The position numbers were made by a program, and so were the translations under genes. From CAYRNC01 sp964425645 (GTDB lineage Bacteria > Bacillota > Clostridia > Peptostreptococcales > Anaerovoracaceae), in contig CAYRNC010000102.1 of the NCBI GenBank assembly GCA_964425645.1, forward strand, positions 1 through 6,224: a DNA stretch of 6,224 nucleotides, in the 5' to 3' direction. The notes below the pieces were generated by a model, which made no database searches, was not told the origin of the DNA, and was given only the letters and a program-made list of their open reading frames with translations. This document shows, in pieces, positions 1-4,797 of this stretch. Within the stretch, counting starts at the first letter, position 1. Every line of letters starts with the position of its first letter.

Positions 1-63
1 AAGACTGGCAACTTCGGCTCGCTTATCCGGTTTCCACACCCCCGTCGAAACCTTTACACCCCC
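1..63 (-). ncRNA. ssrA: tmRNA (transfer-messenger RNA), 5' end only, cut by the window edge
   Basis: Read on the minus strand from position 63, the sequence begins GGGGGTGTAAAGGTTTCGAC and continues GGGGGTGTGG, followed by GATAAGCGAGCCGA. This is the standard beginning of bacterial tmRNA: a G-rich half of the acceptor stem, the TTCGAC-G block of the D-loop-like region, and the GCGAGCCGA segment typical of Firmicutes. tmRNA works with SmpB to rescue ribosomes stalled on broken mRNA and tags the nascent chain for proteolysis. Only the first ~63 nt are present; the tag-peptide reading frame, the pseudoknots and the 3' tRNA-like half lie beyond the left edge. It follows smpB on the same strand, the usual order in Firmicutes, and has its own promoter at 84-112. 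The 5' end at 63 is the expected mature end, which RNase P would produce. Confidence 0.93.
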
Positions 64-83
64 ATAAACTATCTTGTAACAAC

Positions 84-112
84 ATTATACCGTAAAATCT
101 ATCTTTTGTAAC
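84..112 (-). promoter_or_regulatory. sigma-A-type promoter for ssrA
   Basis: On the minus strand a perfect -10 box TATAAT (89 down to 84) is preceded, across a 17-bp spacer, by GTTACA (112 down to 107), which matches 4 of 6 bases of the -35 consensus. Initiation would be expected near 76-78, giving a short precursor leader before the mature tmRNA end at 63. An AT-rich inverted repeat (TAACAT/ATGTTA, 109-127) overlaps the -35. It has no T-run after it, so it does not look like a terminator for smpB, and some read-through from the upstream operon into ssrA is possible. Confidence 0.7.
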
Positions 113-147
113 ATTAAATTTATGTTAAAAATTATTGGTCATCTCAC

Positions 148-606
148 CTACAAGGATTTTTTTCTGGCTTGCTCCATTCTGCGTTCCGCATCCCTTAAAG
201 AAGCATCTTCCCTTTTATCATATAATTTTTTCCCTCGTGCCGCAGCCAGTTCTATCTTTGCTATGCCTTTTTCATTGATGTAAAGGTTGAGAGGGACGAG
301 CGTCATGCCCTTTAGTGTAGTATACCCCATGAGCTTGCGTATCTCCCGCTTATGTAAAAGCAGTTTTCTGGGACGCACCGGATCCACGTTAAAGCGATTG
401 CCTTGATCATATGGACTGATATGCATACCGTATACATAAAGTTCGCCTTTTTCTGATTTGGCGAAACTGTCCCTTAGATTTACCCGACCCATTCGTATGG
501 ATTTTATCTCTGTACCGGTCAATACAATACCTGCCTCGTAAACTTCTTCGATAAAATAATCGTGGCGGGCCTTTTTGTTATTTGCTATCATCTTTTTTTG
601 TCTCAT
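148..606 (-). CDS. smpB: SsrA-binding protein SmpB
   Basis: This is a full-length 152-residue SmpB, the small basic protein that binds tmRNA, delivers it to stalled ribosomes and, through its C-terminal tail, occupies the empty mRNA channel during trans-translation. Diagnostic blocks are visible: NNKKARHDYFIEE (about 9-21), LTGTEIKSIRMGRVNLRDSF (29-48), YVYGMHISPY, the RPRKLLLHKREI region, and the basic tail from KKLYDKREDASLRDAER to the end. The ATG at 606 overlaps the stop codon of the upstream signal peptidase gene as ATGA. A GGAG at 617-614, 7 nt upstream, supports this start over the Met at residue 6. It is probably translationally coupled to the upstream gene. The product's RNA partner is encoded immediately downstream, so both parts of the rescue system are neighbours. 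No terminator is seen between smpB and ssrA. Confidence 0.98.
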   Translation of the reverse strand: MRQKKMIANNKKARHDYFIEEVYEAGIVLTGTEIKSIRMGRVNLRDSFAKSEKGELYVYGMHISPYDQGNRFNVDPVRPRKLLLHKREIRKLMGYTTLKGMTLVPLNLYINEKGIAKIELAAARGKKLYDKREDASLRDAERRMEQARKKSL

Positions 607-1127
607 TTAATTACTCCGATTTCATTAAACGGATATAACCGCAAATCAACCCGACCGATTATGTCGCGAAGCAAAATTTCACCTAGGGCCTTGTCCCTGC
701 TGTCAAGGCTTACTTCCCGATTGTCACCCATCACAAAGACACAGTTTTCCGAAACAACTACCTTGTCCATGTCCCCCGGAGTGCTTCCCCCGTTGATATA
801 TTTTTCAACAAGTGCTTTTCCGTTTCGATAAACCGTTCCATCTTTAATTTCGATGGTATCTCCGCCAATACCGATAACCCGTTTAATCAGGTTTTTTCCC
901 TCCTTTTCTTCCGAAAAGATGTTTGTATTAAAAACTATAATATCGCCATAGTTTGGTACATCCATTAAATAAGGTATTTTATTAACAATCAAATAGCTGT
1001 CGGGTTTAATGGAAGGATACATGGATGAACCCTTAACGACAGTGGGTTTTACAAGACTGGTAACAAGGAAAGCAATGAGCACAGCAAAAATAACGGTCTT
1101 TGCATACCCTATTACAGTTTTTAGCAT
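603..1127 (-). CDS. lepB: Type I signal peptidase (catalytically intact, last of three tandem copies)
   Basis: Type I signal peptidase (family S26) of 174 residues, the usual size for the short single-anchor Gram-positive type. It removes signal peptides from exported proteins at the outer face of the membrane. An N-terminal membrane anchor spans about residues 8-27. The catalytic Ser lies in KGSSMYPS (Ser35) and the catalytic Lys in LIKRVIG (Lys82). The conserved GDNR..S.DSR box is at about 134-144, and the protein ends with the family-typical RLYPFNEIG. I chose the ATG at 1127 because it has AGGAG at 1140-1136 with 8-nt spacing. An in-frame ATG at 1145 would add six residues (MTGERS) and overlap the upstream stop codon as ATGA, but only a weak GGAC precedes it, so it cannot be fully excluded. 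The stop overlaps the smpB start. The closest relative in the window is the neighbour at 1142-1654, so the two are likely tandem duplicates. Confidence 0.95.
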   Translation of the reverse strand: MLKTVIGYAKTVIFAVLIAFLVTSLVKPTVVKGSSMYPSIKPDSYLIVNKIPYLMDVPNYGDIIVFNTNIFSEEKEGKNLIKRVIGIGGDTIEIKDGTVYRNGKALVEKYINGGSTPGDMDKVVVSENCVFVMGDNREVSLDSRDKALGEILLRDIIGRVDLRLYPFNEIGVIK

Positions 1128-1141
1128 TGATCTTTCTCCTG

Positions 1142-1654
1142 TCATTTAATTCGTCCAAATTCATTAAACGGATAAAGCCGAAAAACGGCCTTTCCCACAA
1201 TTTGATTTTCATCAACCAGGCCTATGGCGCCATCTCTGCTGTCAATACTGTTTTGACGATTATCACCAAGCACAAACAATTTTCCCTCAGGGACCGTAAT
1301 CTCTGCCATTTCGGACATTGTAAAATTTTCTAATATATAGGGTTCAGACAAAGCCTTTCCGTTTCTGTATACGACACCTTCGGAAATGGAAATTGTATCT
1401 CCCTGTGTCCCTATGACTCTTTTAATTAATAGCTTTTCACGCCCATTTGCCTGAAGCAGATCTGAATGAAAAACTATGATGTCCCTATGTTCAGGATCGT
1501 GAAATCGATAGGACTGTTTGCTTAAAAATATGTAATCATTCTCGTTAAGAGACGGCCTCATCGAATGCTCTTTCACGATAGTCGGTTTAACAAGTTGAAG
1601 GATTAAAAACCCCAGCACCACCGCGATAGCAATTTCCTTTATCCACTCTTTCAT
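1142..1654 (-). CDS. lepB: Type I signal peptidase (catalytically intact, middle of three tandem copies)
   Basis: A 170-residue type I signal peptidase (S26) with an N-terminal anchor at about residues 7-23. The Ser/Lys dyad is intact: Ser31 in KEHSMRPS and Lys78 in LIKRVIG. The substrate-pocket and structural box GDNRQNSIDSR is at 130-140, and the end RLYPFNEFGRIK nearly repeats that of the next copy. It should cleave signal peptides of secreted proteins on the outer membrane face. The residue before the SM pair is His where the other two copies have a small Ser, which may affect substrate choice; this is inference. The start at 1654 is 9 nt after the stop of the upstream gene. It is served by AGGA at 1662-1659 (4-nt spacing) or by GAGGAG at 1672-1667 inside the upstream gene's last codons, so translation is probably coupled. 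Confidence 0.95.
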   Translation of the reverse strand: MKEWIKEIAIAVVLGFLILQLVKPTIVKEHSMRPSLNENDYIFLSKQSYRFHDPEHRDIIVFHSDLLQANGREKLLIKRVIGTQGDTISISEGVVYRNGKALSEPYILENFTMSEMAEITVPEGKLFVLGDNRQNSIDSRDGAIGLVDENQIVGKAVFRLYPFNEFGRIK

Positions 1655-1663
1655 AATTTCCTG

Positions 1664-2215
1664 CTACTCCTCTATCTTAGCCTTTTCTATCCTTCCCCAT
1701 TCATTCAAGGGCCATACAACAAAACTGCATACACCCCTTATGTCTTTCATTAAAAGAGAAGTCACCGTCCGGCTGTCAACGCTTTGATCACGGTTATCCC
1801 CCAGCACAAAGATTTCCCCCGCTTTCAAAACCGTCGGTTCCAGATTATCTGTTTTTGGACATGCATCATAAGGGGGGTGCAGCCTTTCACCATTGCGGTA
1901 ACATACCCCGTTTTTTATTTCTATCGTATCTCCCGATACCCCAACAACACGGCGCACAGCATTTATACCCATATCGGCCTCGCCGGTAAATCCTCGCTTG
2001 AAATTCACCACGGAGTAAAGGGGCGGGGCCTTTGATTTAAAGTTTTCTTTAGATACGATTACTATTTGTCCGTCTATTATCAGCGGGGACATTGCTGAAC
2101 CTTTTACTGATATAGGATGAATGAACATAAAAAGAATCCATGCTGATATTCCTGCAGCGATATAAATTCTGTATCTGTCACGAAAAGGTCTGCTGTCCTT
2201 TCTTTTTTGACTCAT
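1664..2215 (-). CDS. Signal peptidase I homologue lacking the catalytic Ser and Lys (probable pseudoenzyme)
   Basis: An intact 183-residue member of the signal peptidase I family with a longer, basic N-terminus (MSQKRKDSRPFRDRYR), a membrane anchor at about 17-35, and the C-terminal box GDNRDQSVDSR (139-149) ending in WPLNEWGRIE. In the segment that should carry the nucleophile it reads KGSAMSP, against KGSSMYP in the copy at 603-1127. The position of the catalytic Ser, immediately before Met, is therefore Ala41 (codon GCA at 2095-2093). The general-base Lys position in VRRVVG is Arg88 (codon CGC at 1954-1952). Both changes are missense in an otherwise uninterrupted gene with a good ribosome binding site (AAGGAG at 2230-2225, 9-nt spacing), so a working non-catalytic protein is more likely than a dying gene. 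Inactive homologues beside active ones are known, for example SpsA in Staphylococcus aureus and SipA of streptococcal pilus loci. The start lies 38 nt inside the upstream rlu-type gene. Confidence 0.9.
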   Translation of the reverse strand: MSQKRKDSRPFRDRYRIYIAAGISAWILFMFIHPISVKGSAMSPLIIDGQIVIVSKENFKSKAPPLYSVVNFKRGFTGEADMGINAVRRVVGVSGDTIEIKNGVCYRNGERLHPPYDACPKTDNLEPTVLKAGEIFVLGDNRDQSVDSRTVTSLLMKDIRGVCSFVVWPLNEWGRIEKAKIEE

Positions 2216-3191
2216 ATATCGCCTCTCCTTGAAATAAATCCCTTTCTATTTTTGAAAGAAATGGGGGCAAAGGGCAGACAATCTCTTTATCCCTCATATT
2301 TTCCAAAGGGTGGATACTGTCCGTAAAGTAAAGACAGTATGCATGAAGAAACTGTGCTGAAAGCGAAAATCGCTGTTTCATTCGTTCATTGATTCTTTGA
2401 TCCCCATATTTGTTGTCCCCTATAATCGGGTAACCCGCCTCTGCCAGATGAACTCTTATTTGGTGGGATCTACCGGTTATAAGCTCCGCTTCAATCAAAG
2501 TAAATTCATCGCTTATCCTGCGCGGAGTTAAAACAGTTTCCGCCGATACGCCTTTCTCACCGTTTTGACAATTGCTTACACGGTTTTCACCCACCAGCTT
2601 CTTCATCCTGCTTTTAATGTGAAGAGAATCTCTAAGCTGCCCTGAAACCACGGCCATATAGAATCTGCGTATATAATTTCCCTCCCGCAACATCAAATTC
2701 AAGCCCTTTAAAGCCTGATAGGTCTTCCCAAACATCACAAGCCCCGTAGTATTTCGGTCCAGGCGATTAGCCGGAGAAGGAGTAAAGGTCTTTTCCAAAG
2801 CAGGCCGGTAAGATCCCGCTGTTATTAGGTAATTGATAACCTGATTGGTCAGGGTATTTTTATGCTCCGATTCTGTGCCATGAGTCAATAATCCATAAGG
2901 TTTTTCAACTACCAAAACGTTTTTGTCCTCGTAAGCTATACCAAACTTTTTCCTTATATATACCGGTTCAAATACCGCATTATAAGATTCAGCCTCCTCC
3001 TGACTGATATATATGATTACCTCATCACCTAAATGCAGCATTTTGTTCGCCGTGGCGCGTTCCCCGTTAATTTTTATTTTAGTTCGGATCATCTTATAGA
3101 TATAGCTGAGCGGCGCGTTGTGAAAATATTTTTTTAAAAACCGATCCAGCCTTTGTTCATACTGGTTTTCAGTGATAATTAATCTGATCAT
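2178..3191 (-). CDS. RluA-family 23S rRNA-type pseudouridine synthase with S4 domain
   Basis: A 337-residue pseudouridine synthase of the RluA/RluC/RluD family, which isomerises uridine to pseudouridine in structured RNA, usually 23S rRNA. An N-terminal S4 RNA-binding domain occupies about residues 13-62 (RLDRFLKKY through KINGE to LGDEVII). The catalytic domain starts near 85 with YEDKNVLVVEKPYGLLTHG and contains the signature NRLDRNTTGLV, with the catalytic Asp at 145. Further family blocks are LITGRSHQIRVHLA (237-250) and the PIIGDNKYG segment (255-263). The exact target base cannot be read from the sequence, so no Rlu letter is assigned. The ATG at 3191 is the only start that keeps the S4 domain whole, yet it has no Shine-Dalgarno sequence. 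A promoter lies directly in front, so this appears to be the first gene of the operon, with an unusually short or absent leader. Its 3' end overlaps the inactive signal peptidase gene by 38 nt. Confidence 0.92.
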   Translation of the reverse strand: MIRLIITENQYEQRLDRFLKKYFHNAPLSYIYKMIRTKIKINGERATANKMLHLGDEVIIYISQEEAESYNAVFEPVYIRKKFGIAYEDKNVLVVEKPYGLLTHGTESEHKNTLTNQVINYLITAGSYRPALEKTFTPSPANRLDRNTTGLVMFGKTYQALKGLNLMLREGNYIRRFYMAVVSGQLRDSLHIKSRMKKLVGENRVSNCQNGEKGVSAETVLTPRRISDEFTLIEAELITGRSHQIRVHLAEAGYPIIGDNKYGDQRINERMKQRFSLSAQFLHAYCLYFTDSIHPLENMRDKEIVCPLPPFLSKIERDLFQGEAIYESKKKGQQTFS

Positions 3192-3197
3192 TTTTTA

Positions 3198-3226
3198 ATT
3201 ATACAACAAAACATTTTGGTTGGCAA
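3198..3226 (-). promoter_or_regulatory. Strong sigma-A-type promoter of the rlu-signal peptidase-smpB operon
   Basis: On the minus strand TTGCCA (3226 down to 3221, 5 of 6 consensus bases) and a perfect TATAAT (3203 down to 3198) are separated by exactly 17 bp. The expected start, about seven bases past the -10 box, is at or next to 3191, the A of the ATG of the pseudouridine synthase gene. The sequence from the -10 box to the ATG is only TAAAAA plus one base and holds no ribosome binding site. The -35 box is embedded in one of two direct repeats (3219-3228). Confidence 0.75.
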
Positions 3227-3269
3227 AAAGTATCATTGTTTCGTTAGTATCAAATGTTCGTTGGCAAAA
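3219..3269. repeat. Short direct repeats around and upstream of the rlu promoter
   Basis: The 10-mer GTTGGCAAAA occurs at 3219-3228, over the -35 box, and again at 3260-3269. Between them AGTATCA occurs at 3229-3235 and 3247-3253. TTCGTT follows the first AGTATCA (3240-3245) and, as GTTCGTT, also follows the second. The nested arrangement suggests a small local duplication or paired binding sites for a regulator. The second copy also carries TTGCCA on the minus strand but has no good -10 box at the right distance. Confidence 0.4.
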
Positions 3270-3348
3270 TATCCTTCGTACAAGCTTCCTTTTATTTGTA
3301 TTTATTAATTCTAAGGGAAATAAGCCTTAGCCCCTGTTAAAAGGTTTA

Positions 3349-3480
3349 TCAAGCCCTTTCGCGGCCATTGCGAATTTCCATTGCTTTCTCCTTGCCGTAG
3401 CGTCCCTTGGATGCAGTAGCAAGAAGATTAGTCAGTTTGGTAAGGTGGCACTTGGATATGGCTCTTGCACCTGGAAACTG
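3349..3480 (-). pseudogene. Remnant of an IS110-family transposase
   Basis: The minus-strand reading frame ending at 3349 carries the block KCHLTKLTNLLATASKGRYG followed by KEKAMEIRN. This resembles the internal segment of IS110-family transposases, where a helix-rich stretch of the type 'AHLTKLTNLL...SKGRYGK(D/E)KAIEIRNAAR' is usual. Only about 45 residues remain. Just after EIRN the frame diverges (NGRERA instead of the expected NAAR), as if one base had been inserted near 3360, and then stops. No DEDD catalytic domain or C-terminal Ser motif is present. It is joined in frame to the IS4-like fragment upstream, so a 112-residue open frame (3349-3687) exists, but I do not believe it is a real gene. 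The family call is from remembered motifs, not alignment. Confidence 0.5.
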
Positions 3481-3532
3481 ATGAAACATAAAATTTAACT
3501 TCTTAGGTGGGTCACTTTCAATTGACATATAC

Positions 3533-3800
3533 ATAGACTTCAGCTCTTTGTTTGTTGCCAGCATCATCGGATGTTCTGTGATGCCATAATCAAGCACCAG
3601 AAAGATATCCCTCCTGGATGCAGTGATTTGCACTTTTACATGGGACACATATGCTTGCCGCTGCTTGCCTTTGTAAAAAGCAAGCATTTTGATTTTTCCT
3701 TTTCAGCGGTTTCGCAGTTCTGTAGCGGGCACCCATTTATTGTGGAAAAATAGCTTTCTTTTGGTACTAAGACGAATAACGATGTTTTTGAGGCTCGGTA
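3533..3800 (-). pseudogene. Remnant of an IS4-like (DDE) transposase with an in-frame stop
   Basis: On the minus strand a continuous frame reads LSTKRKLFFHNKWVPATELR, then N-R, a TGA at 3705-3703, then KGKIKMLAFYKGKQRQAYVS, HVKVQITASRRDIFLVLDYG and ITEHPMMLATNKELKS. The similarity is to the central part of IS4-type transposases, where a beta-rich segment ends with '..HPMMLLTN..IKS' ahead of the region with the catalytic Glu. The stop could come from a single CGA-to-TGA change, since the family frame resumes at once. Residues beyond KELKS (toward 3533) are absent and are replaced by unrelated sequence and then the IS110-like piece. The N-terminal limit near 3800 is uncertain. No terminal inverted repeats were found. 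It is a decayed fragment and cannot move on its own. Confidence 0.5.
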
Positions 3801-3834
3801 AAGGAATCTGCGGAAACTCAAGATTATTATGCAA

Positions 3835-3863
3835 TTGGAAACATGCAGATTTTGTGGTATATT
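3835..3863 (+). promoter_or_regulatory. Sigma-A-type promoter with extended -10 for the sigma factor operon
   Basis: TTGGAA (3835-3840) and TATATT (3858-3863) are separated by 17 bp, and a TG dinucleotide one base before the -10 box (3855-3856) gives an extended -10. Initiation near 3870 would give a leader of about 36 nt before the ATG at 3906. The promoter sits at the edge of the transposase relic. Confidence 0.55.
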
Positions 3864-3905
3864 TTAATACATTGATACTTACTTGAGAGGTGGTAAGCAC
3901 AGGCA

Positions 3906-4460
3906 ATGACAAGTGATGAAACCCTCTGGCGATGCTATCTTGAGGGGGATGAAAGCAAACTGACCGAGCTGATGGAGCAATATGGCAACAGCTTGACCTT
4001 TTACATAAACGGTTATCTTCACGATGTGAATGACGCTGAGGATTTGATGATTGAAGCGTTTGCCTATCTTACCGTAAAAAAGCCCCGCATTAAAGAGGAC
4101 TGCTTTAGGGCCTATCTTTATAAAGCAGCTCGCAACCTCGCTTTGCGCTTTGTCGCCAAAAAGCGCCAGCAGCGCTGCTTTGGCTTTGAGGATTTAGAGC
4201 GGGAACCAGAGAGCAAAATACTGACAGAAGAGGTTGTACAGACAGAGGAGCTTGGCCGCACCCTGAATTTGTGTATGGAGCAGTTAAACCCCGACTACCG
4301 GGAGGCGCTGTACCTCGTCTATTTTGAAGATATGCGCCATGCCGAGGCCGCCGCCGTTATGAGGAAAAGTGAAAAGCAGGTGGCGGATTTGGTGTATCGG
4401 GGCAAACATTCGCTGCGCAGGCGATTGGAGCAGGAGGGGATTACCAGTGCGGAGTACTGA
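3906..4460 (+). CDS. ECF-type RNA polymerase sigma factor
   Basis: A 184-residue sigma-70-family protein with only sigma2 and sigma4, the layout of extracytoplasmic-function sigma factors. Sigma2 spans about residues 16-93 and includes the core-binding segment DVNDAEDLMIEAFAYL (39-54) and the basic end AARNLALRFVAKKRQ that follows the -10 recognition helix. A linker of about 25 acidic-rich residues follows. Sigma4 spans about 125-177, from LNPDYREALYLVYFEDM to a helix-turn-helix ending YRGKHSLRRRL. It would redirect RNA polymerase to a small regulon that cannot be deduced here. The ATG at 3906 is the first possible start after an in-frame TAA at 3894. GAGGTG at 3887-3892 lies 13 nt upstream, slightly far. 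A second in-frame ATG follows at 3915. It heads a four-gene overlapping operon with membrane proteins and a PrsW-type protease, which suggests activity control by regulated proteolysis. Confidence 0.9.
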   Translation: MTSDETLWRCYLEGDESKLTELMEQYGNSLTFYINGYLHDVNDAEDLMIEAFAYLTVKKPRIKEDCFRAYLYKAARNLALRFVAKKRQQRCFGFEDLEREPESKILTEEVVQTEELGRTLNLCMEQLNPDYREALYLVYFEDMRHAEAAAVMRKSEKQVADLVYRGKHSLRRRLEQEGITSAEY

Positions 4461-4797
4461 GGAACGTGTCGCTGCCGTAAAGCGGCGAACAAAAGAAATA
4501 CAGCGGCAAAAACAGATACGCCAGGGCCGCATCGTCGGCATTTCATCTGTCGCCGCCTGTCTGCTCTTCATTGTGGGGATTTCATTTGCCATGCCCGGAA
4601 TAATGGCGTGCATGCCGGGCGGTGCGTATACATATTCCGGCGTAGCTGCCAGCATCTTTGATGGAAGTGATGGTTTTGGCTATGTTCTCATTGGCTTTCT
4701 TGCTTTTGCTCTCGGTGTAAGCGTGACGATTTTGTGTTATCGTATCCGCCTGAGAAACCGAAGGAGCCGTGAAAATCCGGAGGATAGGGATGGTTGA
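4447..4797 (+). CDS. Small two-helix membrane protein, candidate anti-sigma factor
   Basis: I read this as a 116-residue protein starting at GTG 4447, because AGGAGG at 4432-4437 lies 9 nt before it and the frame upstream only shadows the sigma factor gene. It has a charged, helix-prone N-terminal segment (residues 1-28, RSTEERVAAVKRRTKEIQRQ), a membrane helix at about 29-49, and an external loop of about 27 residues rich in Gly, Ser and Tyr. A second helix follows at about 77-98, then a very basic tail (RIRLRNRRSR). Arg/Lys on both flanks puts both ends in the cytoplasm. It overlaps the sigma factor gene by 14 nt, the classic place for a cognate anti-sigma factor. It has no zinc-binding HxxxCxxC motif and I do not recognise a named domain. 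The role is inferred from position and topology: the short N-terminal helix would bind the sigma factor, and the outer loop would be the protease-sensitive part. It could instead be an unrelated small membrane partner. Confidence 0.7.
   Translation: MRSTEERVAAVKRRTKEIQRQKQIRQGRIVGISSVAACLLFIVGISFAMPGIMACMPGGAYTYSGVAASIFDGSDGFGYVLIGFLAFALGVSVTILCYRIRLRNRRSRENPEDRDG

Noticed and set aside
562..831. Plus-strand open frame of 89 codons opposite smpB and the signal peptidase gene
   Set aside because: It lies antisense to two well-supported genes, has low-complexity Ser/Arg/Leu content and no convincing ribosome site.
1664..2215. Inactive signal peptidase gene as a simple pseudogene or sequencing error
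   Set aside because: There are two independent missense changes at exactly the two catalytic positions, with no frameshift or stop and a strong ribosome site. This fits a maintained pseudoenzyme better than decay or error, though orthologues are needed to be sure.
3311..3330. Inverted repeat CTAAGG...CCTTAG as a terminator or IS end
   Set aside because: The stem is only 6 bp, no T-run follows on either strand, and no matching partner end was found on the other side of the transposase relics.
3812..3842. Two GGAAAC motifs (3812-3817 and 3837-3842) as possible ECF-type -35 boxes for autoregulation of the sigma factor
   Set aside because: No CGTC- or CGTA-like -10 element lies about 16 bp downstream of either copy, and the second copy overlaps a better sigma-A promoter.
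4284..4655. Minus-strand open frame of 123 codons across the sigma factor end and the two-helix gene
   Set aside because: It is a shadow of GC-rich coding sequence; the translation has no recognisable domain and its start lacks a ribosome binding site.
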